From the IMG/VR virus record IMGVR_UViG_3300023198_000372, positions 1-20,679 of that record: a DNA stretch of 20,679 nucleotides; one strand, written 5' to 3'. Both the position numbers and the translations under genes were made by a program. The notes below the pieces were generated by a model. That model had not been told where the DNA came from and searched no databases. It saw nothing but the letters and a program-made list of their open reading frames with translations. This stretch comes from a virus. Of the stretch, positions 1 to 6,596 are shown one piece after another (positions within the stretch are counted from its first letter, which is position 1; every line of letters starts with the position of its first letter).

Positions 1-125
1 AGTCTCAAGGTATGAGCTCTGCTAATAAATTCCCAGGGTACGAAATCTGGATGAAGGATCGTTGCGATGTATTCATTGAGGATTTATCTAGAACTGTGTT
101 AATTGAAGAAATTCCACAATTCTAA
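1..125 (+). CDS. C-terminal end of probable major capsid protein (partial)
   Basis: The window opens inside a reading frame (codons begin at base 3) that runs 40 residues to a TAA at 123-125. The visible end contains FPGYEIWMKDRCDVFIEDL and finishes RTVLIEEIPQF. The next gene belongs to a conserved crAss-like family that I recall lying just after the HK97-fold major capsid gene, and a terminator-like hairpin follows, as expected for a highly expressed capsid gene. The assignment therefore rests on position; 40 residues are too few to prove a fold. It could instead be another head protein. Confidence 0.4.
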   Translation, partial: SQGMSSANKFPGYEIWMKDRCDVFIEDLSRTVLIEEIPQF

Positions 126-137
126 ATTATATATATG

Positions 138-172
138 CCTACCGCACATAGTGCACTAGAGTAGGTCTTTTT
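138..172 (+). terminator. Terminator-like hairpin after the capsid gene
   Basis: CCTAC (138-142) pairs with GTAGG (161-165). Inside it GCAC (144-147) pairs with GTGC (151-154) around a 3-base loop. The stem is followed by CTTTTT at 167-172. Position 13 bases after the stop and the T run suggest an intrinsic terminator. The stem has an unpaired internal segment, so it may be leaky. Confidence 0.5.
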
Positions 173-174
173 CA

Positions 175-225
175 GAGAAGTGTCCCCTCACATCCCTGTC
201 CCTCCTCAGAGGGGACATTCTTCTC
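175..225 (+). other. Large stem-loop in the intergenic leader
   Basis: TGTCCCCTC (181-189) pairs perfectly with GAGGGGACA (209-217). GAGAAG (175-180) pairs with CTTCTC (220-225) after a two-base bulge, giving about 15 base pairs. The 19-base loop (190-208) is pyrimidine-rich. There is no T run after it, so it is not a classic terminator. It could be an RNA-processing or stability element, a protein-binding site, or part of a 5' leader. Confidence 0.55.
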
Positions 226-233
226 AGAAACAC

Positions 234-276
234 AGAGTGATGAATTAAGTTTCTACCCATTCAATTGGATCACTCT
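234..276 (+). other. Third stem-loop in the intergenic leader
   Basis: AGAGTGAT (234-241) pairs perfectly with ATCACTCT (269-276), and AATT (243-246) can pair with AATT (263-266) inside. No T run follows. It lies 42 bases before the next start codon, in the presumed 5' untranslated region of the 322-residue gene. Confidence 0.45.
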
Positions 277-318
277 ACAAATAAAATAAACCAATAACTT
301 ATTTAATTAAACTACATT

Positions 319-1287
319 ATGGGTAAAATAGGAAAAATCTCTACGATTAAAAGAGAATATAATAGCTCTCAATTGCAGACAATGGACAGTAACCTTGCGC
401 AACGAGGAATGAGTAGAATTCCTGGTACAGGAGTGTTTAAGTATCCCTATAAAGAATTAGATGGTAAATACAGAACAGGATTAGACCCTACTGCTGGATA
501 TATCCAACGAATTCAAGATCCAACAGAAAAAGAGTTGGAAATTGAACGTGTAACTAATCTTCGTGATAAGCTTCAATCTGCTTTAGGAGATGTTGATTTA
601 GGACCACGAGCTAAGTTCTGGAACTATGGACTATCTACTGGAACAGATGATTCATTACATGTAAAGCCTGTAAAGCTTTTAGATGGCGATAACTTCTATG
701 ATTTATCACAACCATTTCAAGAATTATCTTTTGCATGGTTAAGAGTACATCCAACTATTGCATCAAGCTATCAAGCTTGGGAGCGAGGAGAATTTCCTGC
801 AGATACACAATTTTATGTTGTTAACGATGATATCGAAAGCGCAATTGTGTACAAGAAAAAACAATTGATTAATCAAGCAATCATTAAGTTTGATTCTATG
901 AGTCCTGAAAAGAAACGTAAAGTTGCAAGACTTCTAGGACTTCCGATTAGTAATGAAACAAAAGAGGAAGTTGTTTATAATCAAGTAGATAGCATGTTAA
1001 AAGAATCAGAAGTTAGATCTGGTAATTTCAAAGGATTAAATCCAGTTGAAGTATTCAATCGATTTGCTGACATGAAAGAAAGTTTACTCCATATTAAAGA
1101 TTTAGTTAAACAAGCAGTTACTCACTCCATCTACAGGATTAAACCTAGCGGAAGAGTTTACGAAGGTGAACTTGAGATAGCGACAGATGAAGAAGAATTG
1201 GTTAAGTTTCTAGCTAACGAAGATAACCAAGATGAGTTACTAACCTTAGAAGGAAAGTTAAAAACTAAAAAACTAGCTGCGATATAA
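319..1287 (+). CDS. Conserved crAss-like structural protein next to the capsid gene
   Basis: This 322-residue soluble protein is predicted to be largely helical, with no signal peptide or membrane segment. Recognisable blocks are a basic N-terminus, GLDPTAGYIQRIQDP around residues 54-68, a Trp- and Pro-containing centre with FAWLRVHPTIASSYQAWERG, then KKRKVARLLGLP and a Lys-rich tail. I recognise the pattern as a family conserved downstream of the major capsid gene in crAss-like phages, but I know no proven function. A head-assembly or capsid-associated role is inferred from position. The ATG at 319 is the first in frame and follows an A/T-rich leader without Shine-Dalgarno sequence. The next gene follows after 28 bases. 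Confidence 0.75.
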   Translation: MGKIGKISTIKREYNSSQLQTMDSNLAQRGMSRIPGTGVFKYPYKELDGKYRTGLDPTAGYIQRIQDPTEKELEIERVTNLRDKLQSALGDVDLGPRAKFWNYGLSTGTDDSLHVKPVKLLDGDNFYDLSQPFQELSFAWLRVHPTIASSYQAWERGEFPADTQFYVVNDDIESAIVYKKKQLINQAIIKFDSMSPEKKRKVARLLGLPISNETKEEVVYNQVDSMLKESEVRSGNFKGLNPVEVFNRFADMKESLLHIKDLVKQAVTHSIYRIKPSGRVYEGELEIATDEEELVKFLANEDNQDELLTLEGKLKTKKLAAI

Positions 1288-1315
1288 TGAGTTAGTTTTC
1301 TAAATATAATTAAAC

Positions 1316-2047
1316 ATGATATCAGTAGATAGTTTATTGTATAAAATAGATCAACGACTAAATAAGCTATCAACTAACGAGCATCAACAAATTCAACTGG
1401 AAGACAAAATCCTAGCCTTGAATGAGGCTCAGATTAAGTTGATAAAACAAAAGGTTGATGGCTTTAGTGTACCAAGTAAGTTGGGAATGGATTCCTTTAA
1501 AAAAAGGTATGAAGATTTACAAAATCTAGTTATAGGTTACAATCACCAACCTCTACCTCTTACACTATCTAATTCAGAACTAAATCAATGGGATGCTAAT
1601 ATAACAGTGTTGTCACCAAAATACATGTTTTATGTAGACAGCTATGTTACAGCAGATAAAGGAAAGTGTAAAGATCGAAAAGTTTGGATTAACAAAGATC
1701 TTGCAAAGCATGGAGACTTAGCTTTATTACTTAATAATGAGCACTATAAGCCAAGTTTCGAATATCAAGAAACTATAATCACTTTAAGTTCTGATAAGAT
1801 GAGTGTTTACACTGATGGAACATTCACTCCTACTTCCCTAAATTTAATGTACATGAGATACCCTGTATATATTAATAAAACAGGATATATTATGTTAGAT
1901 GGTTCACCCTCCATTAATCAAGATTGCGAACTAGAAACATATTTAGAAGATGAGCTTCTAGATTTAACAGTTCAAAATCTTGCAATGTACACAGAAAATG
2001 CAGCTGCAGTACAAAGTGCTCAGTTCAGAATACAAACAAACGAATAA
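1316..2047 (+). CDS. Conserved structural protein with N-terminal coiled coil
   Basis: This is a 243-residue protein. Residues about 8-47 (heptad-like Leu/Ile pattern around QRLNKL and ILALNEAQIKLIKQK) look like a coiled coil. The remainder is mixed beta, with Asp/Tyr-rich segments, and ends in a helix rich in Ala, Gln and Asn (LTVQNLAMYTENAAAVQ). Position between a capsid-associated gene and a 384-residue virion-like protein suggests a head, connector or ring-type component. The C-terminal helix resembles that of adaptor-like proteins in crAss-like phages, but this is only an impression. It shares the operon with its neighbours and has no own promoter that I can see. Confidence 0.65.
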   Translation: MISVDSLLYKIDQRLNKLSTNEHQQIQLEDKILALNEAQIKLIKQKVDGFSVPSKLGMDSFKKRYEDLQNLVIGYNHQPLPLTLSNSELNQWDANITVLSPKYMFYVDSYVTADKGKCKDRKVWINKDLAKHGDLALLLNNEHYKPSFEYQETIITLSSDKMSVYTDGTFTPTSLNLMYMRYPVYINKTGYIMLDGSPSINQDCELETYLEDELLDLTVQNLAMYTENAAAVQSAQFRIQTNE

Positions 2048-2069
2048 TAACCCCTTAAAATAAATTAAA

Positions 2070-3224
2070 ATGGCGGATTTTTCATTAACCACATTATTTG
2101 TGGTTCCAGTAGGTCAGACAACATGGCCTAGCTCTGGTTCAACTCAGGACTTAACTCCTGGAGAAGTAGGATTTTTTGGTCCTGATTACACAACACTTGA
2201 TCCAAACGATGGTGATCTTGACGGAGGAGCGTATTTCTATGTTGCACAAGGTAGACAAAACACTTATCTTCAAGGATCTAAAAGATCTGGTAAGATAGCT
2301 GTTAAAAACAGTAACGCTCCTAGTTACACAGACAATATCACAGAGCTTTACTCTATTAGAGGTTGTGCAACAGCACTTAACCAAGTGACAGAAGTAGATG
2401 GTTGGAATGTAACTTGTGGTGAGATTGTAACTTTAACATTACGTGCTCACTCTTCTTACATTGACACTCTTTATTTCAATGGATTCACTCGTTCAGTTAC
2501 TGTAAACGCACCTTGTTGCGATTGTGGAGCTGATCCATGTGAAACTGTTGATGTACCAGCATTGATTGATTCTATGATTGCTAAACTAGAGCAAAGTGCT
2601 CCTGGAAACAATCCAGACAACATTAGCTTTAACAGTTTCTACACATTCAGTAGAGTAGGTAATAATGAAAATGCAAAACTAGTAATTACAGGTAAACCAT
2701 TAACTAAATATGGACAACCTTGTGATGTAGCAGCATTTCCATTTGAGTATGACAAAATGCGTTTCAGTACTTTTGTATATTCAGGACCTGCAACCACTGC
2801 AGACTTTATTGTAGCTGACAATTGTAACATTGTAGCAAATGCTTTAGTAGTTCAAGAGTCTTCTTATCCACGAGGAACTTCTGACGAAATTAAGCAACTA
2901 GAAAAGAATTTCTATAGCTATCAAGCAGGTTACTTAAAGCACTTGTTCCGTATGAACGGATTCAACCAAAACTTTGAATCTTATGTTACAGATGGTGTTA
3001 TCTATGATACCTACTACATCAAGTTCAACGAGTATGACAGGTCAGCTTACCAGTGGGGAGACTATGTAATGCAAGATCAAACAGTAATTATTGCTGTTCC
3101 AACAGGAACTACTCTTTCTAACGATATACTAGAAGGATTAATTCAAGATGAGGACGGTGTAGAATATGGTGGTAGTTGTCCAACAACATCAACTACATCA
3201 TCAACTACTTCTCAACTTCCTTAA
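2070..3224 (+). CDS. Virion structural protein, possibly auxiliary capsid, with Thr/Ser tail
   Basis: This 384-residue protein is beta-rich in composition. A Cys cluster CCDCGADPC spans residues 149-157 and may bind metal or cap a domain boundary, separating an N-terminal half (1-148) from a C-terminal half. The extreme C-terminus after a Cys-Pro is a Thr/Ser run (PTTSTTSSTTSQLP), related to the Thr tracts of genes farther on. Being third after the probable capsid gene and closed by a strong terminator suggests an abundant virion protein, for example an auxiliary capsid or head-fibre-type protein. I cannot match it to a specific reference gene. The ATG at 2070 follows AAATTAAA without Shine-Dalgarno sequence. 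Confidence 0.7.
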   Translation: MADFSLTTLFVVPVGQTTWPSSGSTQDLTPGEVGFFGPDYTTLDPNDGDLDGGAYFYVAQGRQNTYLQGSKRSGKIAVKNSNAPSYTDNITELYSIRGCATALNQVTEVDGWNVTCGEIVTLTLRAHSSYIDTLYFNGFTRSVTVNAPCCDCGADPCETVDVPALIDSMIAKLEQSAPGNNPDNISFNSFYTFSRVGNNENAKLVITGKPLTKYGQPCDVAAFPFEYDKMRFSTFVYSGPATTADFIVADNCNIVANALVVQESSYPRGTSDEIKQLEKNFYSYQAGYLKHLFRMNGFNQNFESYVTDGVIYDTYYIKFNEYDRSAYQWGDYVMQDQTVIIAVPTGTTLSNDILEGLIQDEDGVEYGGSCPTTSTTSSTTSQLP

Positions 3225-3258
3225 TGGCAGTAAGTAAGTAAAATAATTAATATAACCT

Positions 3259-3306
3259 ATACCAGAGGTGAGAGGATAAAAACTCATATCCTCTGGTATT
3301 TTTTTT
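3259..3306 (+). terminator. Strong intrinsic terminator closing the capsid-side genes
   Basis: ATACCAGAGG (3259-3268) pairs perfectly with CCTCTGGTAT (3290-3299). TGAG (3269-3272) can also pair with CTCA (3283-3286). Eight Ts follow at 3299-3306. It is placed 34 bases after the stop of the 384-residue gene and only 10 bases before the next ATG. Confidence 0.9.
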
Positions 3307-3316
3307 AAACAGCATT

Positions 3317-3874
3317 ATGGCAGTAACGATATTGGACTTTATTGTACCACCAACATATAACGTAAACCTTCTTGCAGTTACAGATGCGTCTATTTACGTA
3401 GGTGGTGTTCCTACATTAGGAACGCTTTATATAACTCCTCCTGGATTTGATGAAGTTGATGTTGCATTTACACCAGAAGAGACAAACATCTATGGATCTA
3501 ATAATTTAGAAATAACTGAGCCAGACTGTAGAGAACCTTTACCAGACGGTATATATCGTATTAAATACCGAATCAGCTCACCAGTAATTGCTGAGGTGAC
3601 TAAAAGTGTATTGCGTGTAGATAAACTACAGGAGAAGTTCGACAATGCATTCTTACATCTAGATTTAATGGAGTGTGATGGTGCTCTCACTACACAAAAT
3701 AGTGTTAACCTCAACACAATAAACTTTTTCATACAAGGAGCTATTGCTGCAGCAAATAATTGTGCAGAAAAAGAAGCTCTAAAATTATACGACCAAGCAA
3801 ATAAAATGCTTGATAGATTTATGAAATGTGGATGTGGTTGTTCAGGAAACAACTATGTTATAAACTTTAAGTAA
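3317..3874 (+). CDS. Conserved Bacteroidota-phage protein, unknown function
   Basis: This 185-residue protein has two parts. Residues 1 to about 95 are beta-rich, with the motif LPDGIYRIKYRIS typical of a small beta-sandwich. Residues from about 100 on are helical (KLQEKFDNAFLHLDLMEC, then FFIQGAIAAANNC and EKEALKLYDQANKMLDRF) and end in a Cys-rich CGCGCSG. I recognise this two-part layout from many Bacteroidota phages and prophages, where it sits near small Cys proteins and holins, but no function is established to my knowledge. A structural or assembly role is inferred. The start codon lies 10 bases after a terminator, so expression probably needs read-through or processing. The next gene begins one base after the stop. 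Confidence 0.7.
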   Translation: MAVTILDFIVPPTYNVNLLAVTDASIYVGGVPTLGTLYITPPGFDEVDVAFTPEETNIYGSNNLEITEPDCREPLPDGIYRIKYRISSPVIAEVTKSVLRVDKLQEKFDNAFLHLDLMECDGALTTQNSVNLNTINFFIQGAIAAANNCAEKEALKLYDQANKMLDRFMKCGCGCSGNNYVINFK

Positions 3875-3875
3875 C

Positions 3876-3980
3876 ATGGCCCAGTGTGCAAATTGTGGTG
3901 CAAAGGTGGGATGTGGATGTCAGCTAAAAGCTGGTCTATGTGCCTATTGTCACGGTAAATTAAACAAAAACAAGAAGTAA
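3876..3980 (+). CDS. 34-residue zinc-knuckle-like Cys protein
   Basis: The reading frame ATG 3876 to TAA 3978-3980 gives 34 residues beginning MAQCANCGAKVGCGCQL. Cysteines lie at 4, 7, 13, 15, 22 and 25, followed by His26, in a CxxC...CxC...CxxCH pattern consistent with binding one or two zinc ions. The tail is Lys/Asn-rich. It starts one base after the previous stop, and the next ATG starts one base after its own stop. This tight spacing and the strong Cys pattern argue that it is real. Similar tiny Cys proteins accompany the preceding gene family in other Bacteroidota phages, as I recall. Function unknown; nucleic-acid or protein binding is possible. Confidence 0.75.
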   Translation: MAQCANCGAKVGCGCQLKAGLCAYCHGKLNKNKK

Positions 3981-3981
3981 A

Positions 3982-4392
3982 ATGCTAGGACCTAAAACAA
4001 CATGTTGTAAAGAGGGTGGGGATATTCAAGATTTACTCAAAAGAATAGACTGTAAGTTAGCAGAGCTAGGTAATGACCTATACAACAATGTTGTATTTAT
4101 GTTGAATAGACCGGTGTATGCTAACAAGATTATACAAATTCTCACATACAAGCGCATCCTAACATCTAAATACTACAACATAGAGTATGCAAGTAAGTAT
4201 ACAGTTGAAGATATTGCTAGTAAGGTGATTAGATTAACTGCAGGATGTGTAAGGAGATGTCCTGAGATACCACCTGTCTGTGAAACTACTACTACAACAA
4301 GTACTACAGAGAATCCTTACAATTGTACATTTGAAGTGGACATTGTTTGTATACCAACAACAACTACCACTACTAGTACGATACCAGTATAA
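3982..4392 (+). CDS. Small helical protein with Thr-rich C-terminal extension
   Basis: This is a 136-residue protein. Residues about 14-90 are helical with the block QILTYKRILTSKYYN and a Cys pair at each end (CC near the N-terminus, AGCVRRC near residue 90), a pattern I recognise from other Bacteroidota phage virion regions. It is followed by two Thr tracts: one after CE (bases 4285-4308) and one before the C-terminus (bases 4357-4380), separated by a short Cys segment. The protein ends TTSTIPV, nearly the same ending as the 46-residue protein encoded at 5502. Function unknown; it may be a virion or tail-fibre-associated component. Confidence 0.65.
   Translation: MLGPKTTCCKEGGDIQDLLKRIDCKLAELGNDLYNNVVFMLNRPVYANKIIQILTYKRILTSKYYNIEYASKYTVEDIASKVIRLTAGCVRRCPEIPPVCETTTTTSTTENPYNCTFEVDIVCIPTTTTTTSTIPV
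4357..4380 (+). repeat. Thr-codon tract at the C-terminus of the 136-residue protein
   Basis: Mixed ACA/ACT/ACC/ACG codons, with one AGT, encode TTTTTTST just before IPV and the stop. A sister tract lies at 4285-4308. No more than three identical Thr codons stand in a row in either tract. Confidence 0.8.
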
Positions 4393-4426
4393 AATAAAAA
4401 ATAATCTCTACTAAAACATATATATA

Positions 4427-5500
4427 ATGTCAAACACTTGCACAAATTGTTACAACGGATGTGCTGAAATTACTTCAGACAAGTGCGTAAAATATACAGG
4501 AGTAGATATTCCTGAATTAGGAATACAGAGTGGTGACACTCTACTTCATGTAGAGCAAAAGATCATGGAGTTTTTAACTAGTACATTAAATGGAACAGGG
4601 ATCTTTCCAGAAATTCCATCTAATGTTATTTGTGATCTAGTTCAGGCAAATCTACCACTAACTGGTCCACTAACATTAAATGACTATTTAACTGGAGTTA
4701 TAGAAACTTTATGTGATTTAGAAAATAGAATACTTGGACTTGAAAATCAAAACCCAAACAGATTATATGATGTAGACTGTTTAACTCCTACATCAAACAC
4801 AGATACTCACGAAGTTCTTCAAAGTGTAATATACAAAGTGTGTACACTTGCTCAGCAGTTAACTGACTTTGTAACATATGTAGATGCTACGTACGTAAAG
4901 ATATCAGATATTAATACGTACATCCAAAACTATCTAGATACACAACCAACTGAAAACCTTATAAGCAACCGTATGGTTCCTAATGCTGTTGTTGCATATA
5001 CAGGATCTTTAACAAACTTTGATATTACTGGAGCTGGTTTAGGAAATTGGGACAGAATATTCTTGTGTAATGGTCAAAATGGAACTCCAGACTTAAGAGG
5101 TAGAGTGCTTGTTGGAGCAAATTCAGGAATGGGTGGAGGACCACTTGATGCTGCAGTGAATCCAGCAATACTTGGAAATCCTACATATGCACTCGGATCT
5201 ACACATGGAACAAATAGTGTTGTTCTTACTCAAGGTCAGATTCCTTCTCATACGCACACATCAACTGTTTCAACAGAGCCAGACCACACGCATGATTTTT
5301 CAAATAATCTAATTGGACGTGGTACAGGAGGAGGTGATGCTCTCACTAATCAAGACAACATTTCAAGTAATGACTACACTGAGACTGATCCAGCTGGAGA
5401 ACACACTCACACTGTAACAATTGGTAACACTGGTGGTGGATTAGGACACCAGAACTACCAACCAGGTCGAGGTATTTATTACATAGTTTATAAACCTTAA
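4427..5500 (+). CDS. Tail-collar / short tail fibre protein (T4 gp12-like C-terminus)
   Basis: This is a 357-residue protein. The N-terminus is Cys-rich (CTNCYNGC). Two segments resemble each other: CVKYTGVDIPELGIQSGDTL with a following helix (about 20-55) and CLTPTSNTDTHEVLQSVIYK (about 123-145). They look like repeated fibre-base modules. The C-terminal half is a classic phage collar domain: DLRGRVLVGA at 222-231, then three HTH pairs (residues 275-277, 287-289, 326-328), and a Gly-rich end with YQPGRGIYYIVYKP. In T4 gp12 such His residues bind metal in a knitted trimer that contacts the host surface. A role as a receptor-binding fibre or collar on the virion is likely. It has no poly-Thr tract of its own. 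Confidence 0.85.
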   Translation: MSNTCTNCYNGCAEITSDKCVKYTGVDIPELGIQSGDTLLHVEQKIMEFLTSTLNGTGIFPEIPSNVICDLVQANLPLTGPLTLNDYLTGVIETLCDLENRILGLENQNPNRLYDVDCLTPTSNTDTHEVLQSVIYKVCTLAQQLTDFVTYVDATYVKISDINTYIQNYLDTQPTENLISNRMVPNAVVAYTGSLTNFDITGAGLGNWDRIFLCNGQNGTPDLRGRVLVGANSGMGGGPLDAAVNPAILGNPTYALGSTHGTNSVVLTQGQIPSHTHTSTVSTEPDHTHDFSNNLIGRGTGGGDALTNQDNISSNDYTETDPAGEHTHTVTIGNTGGGLGHQNYQPGRGIYYIVYKP

Positions 5501-5501
5501 T

Positions 5502-5642
5502 ATGGAAAACGCATTTTTACCCGTAAACCCTGATTGTGACAATGTAGTGCTAAACTGGCCCTGTGGCTGTAGAACTACATATGTTAGAGGTGTTTCTAGT
5601 GGGAATATTTGCACAGATATAACAACAACAATCCCAGTATAA
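5502..5642 (+). CDS. 46-residue Cys-rich protein with TTTIPV tail
   Basis: The frame from ATG 5502 (one base after the preceding stop) to TAA 5640-5642 gives 46 residues. Cysteines are at 12, 21, 23 and 37 (WPCGCRTTYVRG in the centre). The C-terminus TDITTTIPV echoes TSTIPV of the 136-residue protein; the last nine bases including the stop, CCAGTATAA, are the same in both genes. One base separates it from the next ATG. I do not recognise a family. The Cys spacing and shared tail support a real small protein rather than a spacer. Confidence 0.6.
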   Translation: MENAFLPVNPDCDNVVLNWPCGCRTTYVRGVSSGNICTDITTTIPV

Positions 5643-5643
5643 C

Positions 5644-5877
5644 ATGGCATTTTTAGATATATTTAAAGACGAAAATGATGTTAACGAGAAAAACGTTATA
5701 GGATTTATATCATTTACAGTAATGGTTACGTTTGCTATTGTAGACCTAGTCACTGGATATTTTGGTAAAGATCTCATCATCCAAGAGTTTATATATAACT
5801 CATTTGTAATAGTAACATTAGGATCTTTTGGCATTGCAAGCTTAGAAAAAGGACTAGGAAGAAAAGAAACAAAATAA
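5644..5877 (+). CDS. Holin-like small membrane protein
   Basis: This 77-residue protein has two hydrophobic segments: about 17-40 (VIGFISFTVMVTFAIVDLVTGYF) and about 50-67 (IYNSFVIVTLGSFGIASLE). A charged N-terminus (KDENDVNEKN) and a Lys/Arg-rich C-terminus (GLGRKETK) flank them. Size, two membrane spans and charged tail fit small phage holins, and similar proteins in Bacteroidota phages are commonly labelled holins. It would sit in the host inner membrane and time lysis. No endolysin lies nearby in this window, so the role is inferred. A virion-associated or superinfection-related membrane protein is an alternative. Confidence 0.6.
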   Translation: MAFLDIFKDENDVNEKNVIGFISFTVMVTFAIVDLVTGYFGKDLIIQEFIYNSFVIVTLGSFGIASLEKGLGRKETK

Positions 5878-5896
5878 TAAATAGCTACTTAAAAAG

Positions 5897-6085
5897 ATGT
5901 ATTATAAAATAGAAATAACACTCGTATCTCTTATGTTATTATTGGGAAATGAAATACTAGGAACATTAGTAGCATTAACTACATTAATATACTATGGATC
6001 CATGCTAAAGATTAATGTTATAGATACACGTTATGATGGTAGCTGGATTAAATACTTTAAGTCGTTCCTCACTCGTAAATCATGA
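5897..6085 (+). CDS. Small membrane protein, unknown function
   Basis: This is a 62-residue protein. Residues about 5-38 (ITLVSLMLLLGNEILGTLVALTTLIYY) form one long or two short hydrophobic segments, followed by a basic tail (WIKYFKSFLTRKS). Next to the holin-like gene, it may be a second lysis membrane protein such as an antiholin or pinholin. Its TGA stop overlaps the next start in ATGA (6082-6085), implying translational coupling to the first of the tandem beta-domain genes. It is the only gene in the window that ends in TGA. Confidence 0.55.
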   Translation: MYYKIEITLVSLMLLLGNEILGTLVALTTLIYYGSMLKINVIDTRYDGSWIKYFKSFLTRKS

Positions 6086-6336
6086 CAGTAGAAATAACAC
6101 TAACTACAGCTGGAGCTGATGCTACATTGTTTGATTTGTATTCAGATATTGATGGATTCACCACACCATTTGAAACAGATGTACCTGTAGCGTCTCTATT
6201 AGCAGGATATAGCTCAGCATTGGTTCCTGACTTTACAACTATTGTAAGGGTACAGGCTAAAGGAGACTGTGTTAACTATATAGATATTGAGTGTACAGAA
6301 CCAACAACCACCACTACAACAACCATAATATTATAA
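6082..6336 (+). CDS. Small beta-domain protein A with C-terminal poly-Thr tail
   Basis: This 84-residue protein has residues 1 to about 72 as one beta-rich domain. Its pattern, shared with the next two genes, is EIT.TT.G....F.LYSD.DGFT..F...V....L.AGY......P..TT.VRV...G.C..Y.DI. A Thr7 tract (bases 6304-6324) and IIL follow, then the stop. The predicted fold is an Ig-like beta-sandwich, inferred from alternation and length. There is no signal peptide. The family is one I associate with Bacteroidota phages, often beside Thr tracts; function is unknown and virion decoration is a reasonable guess. It starts by ATGA overlap with the preceding gene. Confidence 0.7.
   Translation: MTVEITLTTAGADATLFDLYSDIDGFTTPFETDVPVASLLAGYSSALVPDFTTIVRVQAKGDCVNYIDIECTEPTTTTTTTIIL
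6304..6324 (+). repeat. Thr-codon tract at the end of protein A
   Basis: Seven mixed ACA/ACC/ACT codons are followed by IIL and TAA. The segment ACCACTACAACAAC recurs in the Thr tracts near 6816 and 16986. The tract ends 16 bases before the next ATG. Confidence 0.85.
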
Positions 6337-6340
6337 TAGC

Positions 6341-6595
6341 ATGACGGGAGTAATAGAGGTAACAACAATTGGAACAGACGCTGATAACTTTTATTTATTC
6401 TCAGATGTCAATGGTTTTACATCAGCATTTGCTGTAGGTGTAAGTGCTGCTGAATTAGCGGCTGGCTATGCAACAGATCAAATACCTAACGGAACAACAA
6501 TTGTTAGGGTGTTATCAGATGGCCCATGTAACAGTTATATCGACATAGCAATTACTACCAAAACAACCACAACCACAACAACAATAGTAGTGTAA
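6341..6595 (+). CDS. Small beta-domain protein B with C-terminal poly-Thr tail
   Basis: This 84-residue protein is the same length as its upstream neighbour and aligns to it end to end (VTT.GTDA, SDVNGFT, AGYAT, TTIVRV, YIDI). After the domain comes TTKTTTTTTT followed by IVV. The ATG at 6341 is four bases past the upstream stop (TAA then an in-frame TAG), and the downstream ATG is one base past this stop. The divergence from protein A with conserved length argues for an old duplication kept by selection. It is probably a virion-surface or fibre accessory domain; function unproven. Confidence 0.7.
   Translation: MTGVIEVTTIGTDADNFYLFSDVNGFTSAFAVGVSAAELAAGYATDQIPNGTTIVRVLSDGPCNSYIDIAITTKTTTTTTTIVV
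6554..6583 (+). repeat. Thr-codon tract at the end of protein B
   Basis: ACT ACC AAA is followed by seven alternating ACA/ACC Thr codons, which encode TTKTTTTTTT. The tract ends 13 bases before the start codon of the next gene. Confidence 0.85.
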
Positions 6596-6596
6596 T

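Noticed and set aside
4427-5500. Diversity-generating retroelement target in the collar gene
   Set aside because: I see no template repeat or reverse transcriptase in the window, and nothing in the collar C-terminus suggests an adenine-mutated variable repeat.
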